Below, piece after piece: positions 1-6,407 of a stretch of DNA of 6,556 nt. The stretch's first letter is position 1; each line of letters begins with the position of its first letter. The position numbers were made by a program, and so were the translations under genes. This DNA comes from Bacteroidia bacterium (GTDB taxonomy: Bacteria; Bacteroidota; Bacteroidia; AKYH767-A; OLB10). The notes under the pieces are model-generated. The model had not been told where the DNA came from, ran no database searches, and saw only the letters and a program-made list of their open reading frames with translations. The stretch covers positions 1 to 6,556 of the forward strand of contig JANWID010000341.1 of assembly GCA_025450095.1 (NCBI GenBank). Direction: 5' to 3'.

Positions 1-1
1 A

Positions 2-109
2 GGTATAAAATTCTACGAAGAAAAAATTAAACAGCAACAACTAAAATTCCTACAAAAGAAAGCAAGAGAGTTTAATTTACAACTCATTGAAAATTACCAA
101 ACTTCCTAA
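2..109 (+). CDS. C-terminal tail of an unidentified protein, possibly a transposase (5' end outside window)
   Basis: An open frame enters from the left edge and runs 35 codons to a TAA at 107-109. The peptide is highly basic and glutamine-rich (KFYEEKIKQQQ, then LQKKAREFNLQLIE) and is predicted to be helical. A final helix of lysine and arginine followed by a short hydrophobic 'fNLQLIE' ending resembles the extreme C-terminus of some bacterial DDE-type transposases. That is recollection of a general look and not a family match. Nothing of the catalytic domain lies in the window, so the family cannot be assigned. The coding frame itself is moderately supported because the other two forward frames are interrupted by stops within the same stretch. 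The gene ends 121 bp before the next probable start. Confidence 0.45.
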   Translation, partial: GIKFYEEKIKQQQLKFLQKKAREFNLQLIENYQTS

Positions 110-230
110 AATACGTCAATGGTAGCGAAGCAAGGGATCGCATCATGTTTGTACAATGCAAAAGTGAAATAAACAGTATTCCGTGCTTTCAGTAAATTAT
201 TGGAATTACACCCAACGTTTCATACTTTTA

Positions 231-1238
231 ATGACTATGTATAAATATCCACTGAATTCTATCAATGTATTTATAATTGCAGTATTGACATTCAATGCTA
301 TATCGGGTTATTCTCAAACAGTAACTGAAAATGTATCATTCGATACGTATGTCAGTCCTGCCGATAATGATTTTGTAAATAATTTTAATAATGGAACAGG
401 ACTGAACCAGGTTACCACAAATGGCATTACGGGGGGATGCCTCACTACACCGGCAACAGTAAGTTGGGGCAATGATAACGCTATCTATTGTTCGAAGTAC
501 CTGAATGCGTTGAATATTTCCGTCACCCGGCTCTCCTTTAAGTATGACACTACCCAAATCAACCCGGTTAATTATGACCGTTCTATATCTATTTTTCTTC
601 GTCCTTCAGCAGATTTCAACCACTACGTAATTGCGTCTATCACTCATGACAGCAAAATACAGATCATTTCTTATTCAATGGCCAACAATATGCCTGTAAT
701 TAATTTGCTGCAAAACCATTGGTACGAATTCATCTTAACTACGGATATTGTGACAGCCAGTCCCTTCTGGACTATGAATGCCTATGCGCAGGTTAATGAT
801 CTTGGACTTACCGGGCAGACGCCACCGATTCCCAATGGTTCCAGCACCATATCCTTCAGCGATAGTATTTTTACAATTGACCCTGCAGTGGAAGTTTCAT
901 TTACTGCAACACAATGGGGTGGGGCAAAGTATGTCGATAATTTCAGATTCCAGGGAGTGAAGAGTCTTGACAGTTGTAATGCATTGTCAATTGCTCCTGT
1001 TGAGCCAATGTTCGGTAACGTTATCGTTGGTGATGGCTATATAACTTTAACAAACTGCAATGATGGTATGAAAATAAGATTGTTCAGCAATGATGGCAGG
1101 CTGGTATTTACGGGAACTGGTACTAACGGTGACTATACATTTTATTCAAACAATCTTACACCTGGAATTTATTTTTTAAAAACAGATGATGCTTTGCAAT
1201 CAAAGACCAGGAAAATTGTCTTATTAAACCGGAAATAG
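231..1238 (+). CDS. Secreted protein with probable concanavalin/LamG-like jelly-roll domain and T9SS type A sorting domain
   Basis: A 335-residue exported protein of unknown function. Residues 1-29 form a signal peptide (hydrophobic VFIIAVLTF core, GYSQ before the likely cleavage site). The central region (about 40-242) is rich in beta-strand and aromatic residues, with PSADFNHYVIAS and HWYEFIL motifs, and closes with YVDNFRFQG. The DNF-type ending is typical of concanavalin/LamG jelly-roll folds, which is my inference. Residues ~255-335 are a T9SS sorting domain: a beta-rich stretch, FSNDGRLVF, then LTPGIYFLKTDD and a basic KTRKIVLLNRK end. It lacks the usual YPNP opening. The protein is probably exported by Sec and then moved across the outer membrane by T9SS. 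The frame stays open upstream to a GTG at 183, but ATG 231 (or 237) places the signal peptide at the N-terminus and is preferred. Four cysteines (about 70, 87, 249, 276) could form disulfides. No convincing promoter is seen; CATGTTTG at 144-151 is only a partial match to TAnnTTTG. Confidence 0.85.
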   Translation: MTMYKYPLNSINVFIIAVLTFNAISGYSQTVTENVSFDTYVSPADNDFVNNFNNGTGLNQVTTNGITGGCLTTPATVSWGNDNAIYCSKYLNALNISVTRLSFKYDTTQINPVNYDRSISIFLRPSADFNHYVIASITHDSKIQIISYSMANNMPVINLLQNHWYEFILTTDIVTASPFWTMNAYAQVNDLGLTGQTPPIPNGSSTISFSDSIFTIDPAVEVSFTATQWGGAKYVDNFRFQGVKSLDSCNALSIAPVEPMFGNVIVGDGYITLTNCNDGMKIRLFSNDGRLVFTGTGTNGDYTFYSNNLTPGIYFLKTDDALQSKTRKIVLLNRK

Positions 1239-1271
1239 CTTTCATAAAAATAATTCAGCTGTGTTATTATC

Positions 1272-2417
1272 ATGAGACTGATATTTTACCTTGGGTGTAT
1301 AGTGCTGGCAATTTTCGAAGTGTTGCACGTTTATTTCATCATGCCTATGCCAGGAAGTCAGGAAATGAATTCTGTAGATGCAGCTTATTTTTTACATACC
1401 TGGCGCTGGACGGTAAGACTGTTATGTGTTGCGATGATGGCTGCCGGAATTAAACCTGCATTTAATGTGCGTAGAAAATGGATACCTGTTTTTATGGTAG
1501 CGGTATCATTGGCAATTGTGTGGCTGTTTAATTTTAAGATGGTTGCAGATAAAATGTTTATGCAACCCAGCCAATTGATTTTGGAGGACCAGGATAAAAA
1601 CAAGTTACCCGGTGACCGGTTGGTAATTGGTGTTGCAAATGGTGGTGAAGCCAAAGCTTACCCGGTGTCATTCTTAGCCTATCACCACCAGGTACTGGAT
1701 TCGGTCGGTGGCAAGATGGTAATGGTTACTTATTGCAGTGTGTGTCGCACCGGTAGAGTGTATGAACCCTATGTGCAGGGGCGTTATGAAAAATTCAGGT
1801 TGGTGGGAATGGATCACTTCAATGCCATGTTCGAAGATGAAACTACAAAAAGCTGGTGGCGGCAGGTTTCCGGAGTAGCAGTAACAGGGAAGCTGAAAGG
1901 CGAAAAACTTCCGGAAGTATATTCAGAGCAAATGACCATCGATAAATGGTTTGCAATGTATCCTCATGGCCTGGTGATGCAGCCTGATCCGGCTTTCACT
2001 GCTGAATATGATTCATTGGCTCGTTTTGAAAAGGGTAAAAGCAAAGGTTCGCTTACCAGAACGGACAGCATTTCATGGAATAGAAAATCATGGGTCATTG
2101 GAATTGAATTCAAGAATAAATCAAAAGCATACGACTGGATTTACCTCAGGCAGGTTAATATAATTAACGACCAGGTTGATGGCATACCCATAGTAATAGC
2201 ATTATCGGATGATGGAAACAGTTTCAACGCATTTCAACGTCCGTCATCCGCAAATATGATCATGCGTAATGATACACTTTTTAGTGATTCCACTTCATAC
2301 AGTTTTTCCGGAAAGAGTTTTTCATCAACTCAAAATTTGAAACCAGTTTCAGCTTACCAGGAATTCTGGCATAGCTGGAAAGAATTTCACCCGGAAACGG
2401 AGCGATATCCAAAATAA
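1272..2417 (+). CDS. Membrane-anchored DUF3179 domain protein
   Basis: A 381-residue protein of the DUF3179 family (PF11376), whose biochemical function is not established. The N-terminus holds three hydrophobic segments (about 4-23, 47-63 and 70-88) with the sequence MPMPGSQ between the first two. The rest is predicted to lie outside the cytoplasm, which is inference. The family hallmarks are clear: LVIGVANGGEAKAYP (117-131), VTYCSVCRTG (152-161, cysteines 155 and 158), then a DETTKSWW region (189-196), GVAVTGKLKG (201-210) and a W...YPHG stretch (225-233). A second copy of the same pattern, without the cysteines, starts at WVIGIEFKNKSKAYD (274-288) and runs to FWHSWKEFHPE (365-375), so the soluble part appears to be two-lobed. 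The ATG lies 33 bp after the stop of the secreted-protein gene and no terminator is visible between them, so cotranscription is plausible. A strong palindrome follows 23 bp after the stop. Confidence 0.9.
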   Translation: MRLIFYLGCIVLAIFEVLHVYFIMPMPGSQEMNSVDAAYFLHTWRWTVRLLCVAMMAAGIKPAFNVRRKWIPVFMVAVSLAIVWLFNFKMVADKMFMQPSQLILEDQDKNKLPGDRLVIGVANGGEAKAYPVSFLAYHHQVLDSVGGKMVMVTYCSVCRTGRVYEPYVQGRYEKFRLVGMDHFNAMFEDETTKSWWRQVSGVAVTGKLKGEKLPEVYSEQMTIDKWFAMYPHGLVMQPDPAFTAEYDSLARFEKGKSKGSLTRTDSISWNRKSWVIGIEFKNKSKAYDWIYLRQVNIINDQVDGIPIVIALSDDGNSFNAFQRPSSANMIMRNDTLFSDSTSYSFSGKSFSSTQNLKPVSAYQEFWHSWKEFHPETERYPK

Positions 2418-2440
2418 TTAACTACTACCTGGAAATCTAT

Positions 2441-2520
2441 AACGAAGGAAACGCAGGAGCGAAGGAGAACCAAGAGCTCTTTGTTAACCTTCGTCCCTGC
2501 GTTCCCTTCGTTGTTTTATT
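2441..2520 (+). terminator. 72-nt palindrome plus T-rich tail, probable terminator and dispersed-repeat element
   Basis: Positions 2441-2512 are symmetric about 2476/2477 with no spacer. Thirty of 36 opposing pairs are complementary, including an outer block AACGAAGG/CCTTCGTT and a perfect central AAGAGCTCTT. The transcript could fold into one long hairpin. On the plus strand it is followed by TTGTTTTATTTTT, as in a Rho-independent terminator, and it starts 23 bp after the DUF3179 stop codon. On the minus strand no U-run follows the stem, so termination of the convergent gene is less certain. Each arm is built from 8-nt units (ACGAAGGA, AACGCAGG, AGCGAAGG), which resembles the CTTTGCGTC-type dispersed intergenic repeats I recall from Bacteroidota genomes. 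Confidence 0.7.
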
Positions 2521-2537
2521 TTTCAAACGTAGATATA

Positions 2538-4244
2538 TTATTTTTTCACCAGCTTCATCATCGCCCCATCGTTTCCGGATTGCAAAAAGTACATTCCGGG
2601 TGCAAGACCAGAAATGTTTTTCTCAAGAAATTCATTGCTGACTTCGAAAGACATTACCTTTTTGCCATTCACATTATACATTGAAATGGCGATCATCTGA
2701 CCTGTTGTATTACTGATAAAAAACCGATCGGTTATTATGGAAGGATAAATAGTAATGCTTTGTGAAATATTTTCTTCAATAGCGGAATTGGTTACAACAT
2801 ATGGATCGCTCATATAGCTGCAGCCATAATCACCTGTGAGCAGTACAGTATAGCTGCCATTTTGCGTGATGAGCAGCGTATTATTTGTAGCACCGGGCAT
2901 GGGGGAGCCATTCAAATACCATTGATATAAACCGCTGCCTGTAGTCTGCAGGTAATTGTTCACTTGTTCAATGTGTGGCACATCACTGACTAATGCAAAT
3001 CGCGCTGCGTTCAGAGCACCCCCACTACCAGCAATTACCCACTGGCCGTTAGGAAGCTCGATCATCCCCCTCGCATAATTTCCGCTTCCAATAATAACCG
3101 GTGTATCCAGGTAACCCAGGTAACCGAATGATATTTCAGGGTTACCGTTATGTTCGAGCATCATACTAAATCCTCCTCCTGACAAAGAGGTTCCCAACAA
3201 CAAATATTTTCCGTTTGGCATTAATTGTAATCCTGTAGCAGAGCCGATGGAAGCATCTATAGCAAGCGCAAACCCATCAACACCGAATGTAGGATCCGGA
3301 TATCCATCAGGTGAAAGGCGCAACAAAAGAATAGTATTAGGTCCGGGATCCAATGTGGCTGCCAGTGTTATAAAACCTATGGAATCCCGAACTGCATAAA
3401 CGTCAGCTGTAATTGCAAAGACAGAATCCATGTAAATTCCCCCTGTAAAAAACGTGGAATCCAAAACTCCGGCACTATCCCATGCCGCAACAAGGAAATG
3501 CCGGATGAAAGCATTATCAACCCAGCTTCCCGCTGCAATTACGTCATCATCGGATGTGATAAATCCTGCGCCCAATCCATTTCCTATCGAAAGGAGATAA
3601 CGTTCGATGCCATCACCGCTGAATGAAGAGTCGAGAACACCGTTGGCTGTAAAGCGCATGACTCCTATACCATTGGAACCACCATTGATATTGCCCGTGC
3701 TGTAGCCGGTACAAACTACACGGCCGTCGGGCATTTGTCTTACACCAATAAAACGCCCTGATGAAATATTATCGAAACGAAGTGTATTCGAACCTAAAGT
3801 TCCAAAGGTTGTATCCGGCGAACCGTCGGTGTTAAATCTTGCAACATAGGGAATTTGTCCCGATCCTGCATTGGATGTTGACTCTATGCCACAGGTTAAG
3901 ATTTTATAATCATCCTGAACTTGCATATCGAACATGGTATTGCGTTGTGAAAATGTGTGGCGTACCAAACCGTTCACACCGAAAGTGGAATCCAGGTCAC
4001 CACAATAATCGGATTTGACAATATCAATATGATAATCGTTGTTGGCAATATTATAATCATATCCGCCAATAAGGAAATAACCGTTTTGATAATGGGTGAT
4101 TTCGGTGCATTCAGGACCAGCAGGTATTATAAACGAAGCAAAACCGTTTGTTCCAAATAAAGAATCTCTAAGGTAGAGTTGTGCAGAAGCTGAAAAAGTA
4201 AACATCAGCATTAATGAGGACAGAAACGCTAGGGTTTTTTTCAT
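2538..4244 (-). CDS. Secreted delta-60 repeat (DUF5122) beta-propeller protein with T9SS type A sorting domain
   Basis: A 568-residue exported protein. Residues 1-22 are a classic signal peptide (KK, hydrophobic core, ASAQ). Seven delta-60/DUF5122 units follow, each marked by a D(S/T)xFGxxG-like motif: DSLFGTNGF 27, DSTFGVNGL 85, DTTFGTLGS 144, DSSFSGDGI 205, DSTFFTGGI 262, DPTFGVDGF 317 and EISFGYLGY 370. The spacing of 53-61 residues matches the family name, and seven copies suit a seven-bladed propeller, though the fold is inferred. Between motifs recur MPDGRVVCTG, MPNGKYLLLG and LPNGQWVIAG blade strands. Residues ~423-490 form an Ig/PKD-like domain (YQWYLNGSPMPGATN, GSYTVLLTGDYGC). The tail (~493-568) is a T9SS sorting domain (SITIYPSIITDRFFIS, YNVNGKKVMSFE, LAPGMYFL, MMKLVKK), with YPS where YPNP is usual. 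The ATG complement at 4242-4244 gives the signal peptide directly. The gene converges on the DUF3179 gene and is divergent from the Asp-box gene. Its ligand is unknown. Confidence 0.92.
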   Translation of the reverse strand: MKKTLAFLSSLMLMFTFSASAQLYLRDSLFGTNGFASFIIPAGPECTEITHYQNGYFLIGGYDYNIANNDYHIDIVKSDYCGDLDSTFGVNGLVRHTFSQRNTMFDMQVQDDYKILTCGIESTSNAGSGQIPYVARFNTDGSPDTTFGTLGSNTLRFDNISSGRFIGVRQMPDGRVVCTGYSTGNINGGSNGIGVMRFTANGVLDSSFSGDGIERYLLSIGNGLGAGFITSDDDVIAAGSWVDNAFIRHFLVAAWDSAGVLDSTFFTGGIYMDSVFAITADVYAVRDSIGFITLAATLDPGPNTILLLRLSPDGYPDPTFGVDGFALAIDASIGSATGLQLMPNGKYLLLGTSLSGGGFSMMLEHNGNPEISFGYLGYLDTPVIIGSGNYARGMIELPNGQWVIAGSGGALNAARFALVSDVPHIEQVNNYLQTTGSGLYQWYLNGSPMPGATNNTLLITQNGSYTVLLTGDYGCSYMSDPYVVTNSAIEENISQSITIYPSIITDRFFISNTTGQMIAISMYNVNGKKVMSFEVSNEFLEKNISGLAPGMYFLQSGNDGAMMKLVKK

Positions 4245-4544
4245 GATGGTAAGTGTTGTGGTTAATACTTTTAAGATCGGACTGCGCCGAAATTATTCTC
4301 TAAAAAATAACCCTGGTGAATTAAAAATCAATTCCAGAGACTGAGTTGGTGTGAATCTTTCCGGGAGTTATAAAATTAAAAAAGAAATTTCAAATCTAAA
4401 AGGGTAAAATATTTATTCCTGCAGTCGTTGATTAATTTATTTTATACATTTAACACCATATTTCTATGGGATTCAATATTTAAAGATTCCTTATTCTCAG
4501 AATACCTTTATCGGAAATTTTTAAACCTGATTTTAAATTTATAT
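4245..4544. other. Divergent intergenic region, presumably carrying both promoters
   Basis: This is a 300-bp AT-rich stretch between the start codons of two divergently transcribed T9SS cargo genes. No credible gene lies inside. The plus-strand frame is open from a TTG at 4428, but that would place 39 extra residues in front of a good signal peptide. A minus-strand TAGATTTG box is listed separately. For the plus strand only partial matches to TAnnTTTG occur (TACATTTA at 4445-4452, TACCTTTA at 4503-4510), neither with a clear -33 TTG. A weak bulged hairpin (CTGG 4313-4316 with CCAG 4334-4337, continued by AATT/AATT) is present, with no assigned role. Confidence 0.6.
4391..4398 (-). promoter_or_regulatory. 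Candidate Bacteroidota -7 box (TAGATTTG) for the delta-60 propeller gene
   Basis: The plus strand reads CAAATCTA, so the minus strand reads TAGATTTG, a perfect match to the Bacteroidota -7 consensus TAnnTTTG. It would place the transcript start near 4386, with a leader of about 140 nt before the start codon. No TTG at the -33 spacing is visible upstream, and the motif is short, so a chance match is possible. Confidence 0.3.
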
Positions 4545-5732
4545 ATGAAAAACATCATTTTATTTACATTGATTCTATCCTGTTCATTCAGTGCCCATTC
4601 GCAATGGCAGACATGCAATACGGCAGGATATGGTTATATCCCAAAAAGTTTTATTGAATCTTCCGGCAACCTGAACCTGAACGGCGGTTGTATTTCAGCT
4701 GACAGCGGGAATACATGGACGGCTACCGCGACAGGGATGGTAGCGTTATCTATAACGAAGAATTCAGCCGGGATGTTTGCCGGGACATCAGATTCAATCT
4801 GCTTCTCGAATACAAATGGCGCAACATGGACCGGCATTTACAATTCGGGAAATAACAATTTTGTTTACGGAATAACGATGTTGAATGATACCATATTTGC
4901 CGCAACGCGTGCAAGTGGCATCCTGATGTCGCCGGATAACGGGAATACATTCAGCCCGGTGAATTCCGGTATTCCGAATGATAGTATTTATTCCATACTG
5001 GCAAAAGGGAATTTGCTTTTTGCAGGAGTTTTTGGAAACGGAATCTACCGTTCTTCAAATTCAGGAGCAACCTGGATCCAGGTGAATAACGGTATACCGG
5101 CGACAGCATATGTGTCTTCACTTATTACCGATGGGACAAGGGTATATGCCGCTGCAGGAAATGCAGTTTATATTACCGATAATGACGGAGCCAGCTGGAC
5201 GACGGTGAGCTTTACTTCCAACCCGGTCGCCAAATTATGCTTAGCCGGAAATACGCTGATGGCAGGAGGGTTTACATGGGCGGGAACAGACGGGGTTTAC
5301 CGCTCCTTCGATCAGGGTATCACCTGGTCCGTTTTCAATAACGGTCTGCCTGCCTGCAATTTTGGTATTGGTGTATTGTATGCTACCGACACTTATGTTT
5401 TTTGCGGTATGGAATCGCAATGTGGAGGTTCATTGTTCAGGATTCCTTTAAATGAAGTATTAACATCCTCTCAATCTCATGAAGTTTTTAATAATAATTT
5501 CAGTATTTATCCAAATCCATGCTCCGATTTTATTAATATAAAATGGAATGATCCATCTGTTGAAAATACAGAACTTTTAATTTCAGATGTTAACGGTAAG
5601 ATTATTTTGGAACAAACGGTTGATGATTCGAACTCAATAATAAAACTTGAATCGCTTACTTCCGGTATTTATTTTCTTCATTTGAATGATGGAAACAGAC
5701 AAATGCATCAGAAGTTGTTGATAATACACTAA
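4545..5732 (+). CDS. Secreted Asp-box (BNR-type) beta-propeller protein with T9SS type A sorting domain
   Basis: A 395-residue exported protein. Residues 1-20 are a signal peptide (MKNIILFTLILSCSFSAHSQ). Six Asp-box motifs (SxDxGxTW) mark the turns of a beta-propeller of the sialidase/BNR or YCF48-like type: SADSGNTW 51, SNTNGATW 88, SPDNGNTF 129, SSNSGATW 170, TDNDGASW 211 and SFDQGITW 254. The spacing of 37-43 residues is regular. Asp boxes are structural and occur in many non-enzymatic propellers, so no glycosidase activity is claimed; I do not see a sialidase FRIP motif near the N-terminus. The tail (~316-395) is a canonical T9SS sorting domain: NFSIYPNPCSDFINIKW, ISDVNGKIILEQ, LTSGIYFLHLNDG and a KLLIIH end. 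ATG 4545 is chosen over the in-frame TTG 4428 because it gives the signal peptide at the N-terminus and follows an AT-rich Bacteroidota-style leader. The DUF1801 gene starts 47 bp after the stop. Confidence 0.9.
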   Translation: MKNIILFTLILSCSFSAHSQWQTCNTAGYGYIPKSFIESSGNLNLNGGCISADSGNTWTATATGMVALSITKNSAGMFAGTSDSICFSNTNGATWTGIYNSGNNNFVYGITMLNDTIFAATRASGILMSPDNGNTFSPVNSGIPNDSIYSILAKGNLLFAGVFGNGIYRSSNSGATWIQVNNGIPATAYVSSLITDGTRVYAAAGNAVYITDNDGASWTTVSFTSNPVAKLCLAGNTLMAGGFTWAGTDGVYRSFDQGITWSVFNNGLPACNFGIGVLYATDTYVFCGMESQCGGSLFRIPLNEVLTSSQSHEVFNNNFSIYPNPCSDFINIKWNDPSVENTELLISDVNGKIILEQTVDDSNSIIKLESLTSGIYFLHLNDGNRQMHQKLLIIH

Positions 5733-5779
5733 AAATTTAATCCACGATTTTTCCGTCTAATTCGATAAATTGAAATTAA

Positions 5780-6199
5780 ATGGCAAAACTGAAAATAAAT
5801 GCTGTTGCGTTAAGCAAAGACATCACAACATATAATAAATCACAGTCAGCCAGTGACCGGGAAATTTGTGAGTTGCTTTCCACTGAAATTTGTAATAACC
5901 TACCGGAAGCAGAAAATAAAATATGGCATGCTCATCCTGTTTGGTTTTTGGATGGAAATCCTGTTGCCGGGTATAGCAAACTAAAAAATTGTATACGCCT
6001 TTTATTCTGGAGCGGGCAATCATTCGATGAGCCGGGCCTGGCACCGGAAGGAACCTTTAAGGCTGCAGAAGCCCGTTACACGGATTCAAAGCAGGTCAAC
6101 ACAAAAGATCTTAAGCGGTGGCTTAAAAAAGCACGTGAAATCCAATGGGATTATAAAAACCTGATTAAACGAAAAGGGGTATTGGAAAAATTGAAATAA
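5780..6199 (+). CDS. DUF1801/YdhG-like domain protein
   Basis: A 139-residue cytoplasmic protein without signal peptide or membrane segment. It matches the DUF1801 (YdhG-like, PF08818) family along nearly its full length: KIWHAHPVWFLDGNPVAGYS (47-66), KLKNCIRLLFWSGQSFDEPG (67-86), then KAAEARYTD (94-102), LKRWLKKAREIQWDYKNLIK (111-130) and a basic RKGVLEKLK end. The aromatic-rich HPVWF and FWSG blocks are the family signature. The molecular function of this family is not established; members are small alpha/beta proteins. ATG 5780 follows an A-rich leader (TTGAAATTAA) with no Shine-Dalgarno, as is usual in the phylum. The gene sits 47 bp downstream of the Asp-box gene on the same strand, so readthrough is possible, but a functional link between a secreted propeller and this protein is not evident. 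Confidence 0.9.
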   Translation: MAKLKINAVALSKDITTYNKSQSASDREICELLSTEICNNLPEAENKIWHAHPVWFLDGNPVAGYSKLKNCIRLLFWSGQSFDEPGLAPEGTFKAAEARYTDSKQVNTKDLKRWLKKAREIQWDYKNLIKRKGVLEKLK

Positions 6200-6245
6200 T
6201 AACTTTTTATACTTCATTAGTTTCAACAAAAAACCACCAAGCTTT

Positions 6246-6257
6246 ATGCAATTGCAT
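6246..6257. repeat. Perfect 12-bp palindrome ATGCAATTGCAT
   Basis: The sequence ATGCAATTGCAT is exactly self-complementary. It lies in non-coding DNA 47 bp after the DUF1801 stop and is not followed by a T-run. It could be a dimeric protein binding site. A single 12-bp palindrome in AT-rich DNA may also arise by chance. Confidence 0.3.
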
Positions 6258-6278
6258 CTTGTTAAACCTTGCATTTCC

Positions 6279-6317
6279 AATCCGCGAAAATCAGTTTAAT
6301 CAGCTAAATCAGCGTTC
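6279..6317 (+). repeat. Short-period intergenic repeat of ATCAG units
   Basis: The stretch runs from AATCCGCGAAA through three ATCAG units to CGTTC. ATCCG starts at 6280 and ATCAG at 6290, 6299 and 6308, giving steps of 10, 9 and 9 nt. This pattern closely resembles the AATCCGCG...AATCAGCGTTC dispersed intergenic repeat that I recall from Bacteroidota and some other phyla. That identification is from memory. It contains no useful ORF. Confidence 0.5.
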
Positions 6318-6361
6318 ATGTTTTTGGTTATGAACTGTTTAAATTATTAGCGAAAATTCTT

Positions 6362-6369
6362 TATCTTTC
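6362..6369 (+). promoter_or_regulatory. Promoter-like -7 box (TATCTTTC)
   Basis: TATCTTTC within AATTCTTTATCTTTCGTGCC matches seven of eight positions of TAnnTTTG. It has the sequence environment common to Bacteroidota promoters, an AT-rich stretch just upstream and a GC-richer start just downstream. A GTTT at 6337-6340 could stand in for the -33 element at about 21 nt spacing, which is weak. It would drive the short ORF beginning at 6408 after a leader of about 35 nt. Confidence 0.3.
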
Positions 6370-6407
6370 GTGCCAGGACGGTTTGGTGGTTGAGTTGTTG
6401 AGCTGAA

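Noticed and set aside
120..146. GTAGCGAAGCAAGGGATCGCATC as another dispersed repeat or IS end
   Set aside because: It resembles GGGATC-CGCTTCGCT-type repeats by eye, but there is one copy here and no clear symmetry beyond GCGA/TCGC.
183..230. N-terminal extension of the first secreted protein from GTG 183
   Set aside because: It would put 16 residues in front of a well-formed signal peptide; ATG 231 or 237 fits secretion better.
1385..1654. 89-codon minus-strand ORF inside the DUF3179 gene
   Set aside because: Opposite-strand shadow of a well-supported gene with no domain signal of its own.
2481..2684. 67-codon plus-strand ORF across the palindrome and the 3' end of the delta-60 gene
   Set aside because: It is antisense to a strong sorting domain and starts inside the palindrome; no recognisable protein features.
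4313..4337. Bulged hairpin in the divergent intergenic region as a riboswitch or small RNA
   Set aside because: Eight pairs with a 2-nt bulge and no conserved aptamer features; recorded only as a weak structure.
4428..4544. N-terminal extension of the Asp-box protein from TTG 4428
   Set aside because: The 39 extra residues are AT-rich leader sequence and would bury the signal peptide that begins at ATG 4545.
5731..5752. AAAAAT/ATTTTT hairpin after the Asp-box gene as a terminator
   Set aside because: Only six A/T pairs and an ordinary AT-rich context; not distinguishable from background.
6191..6226. TTGAAA/TTTCAA hairpin overlapping the stop of the DUF1801 gene as a terminator
   Set aside because: A stem of six A/T-rich pairs with a long loop and followed by an A-run instead of a T-run on the plus strand.
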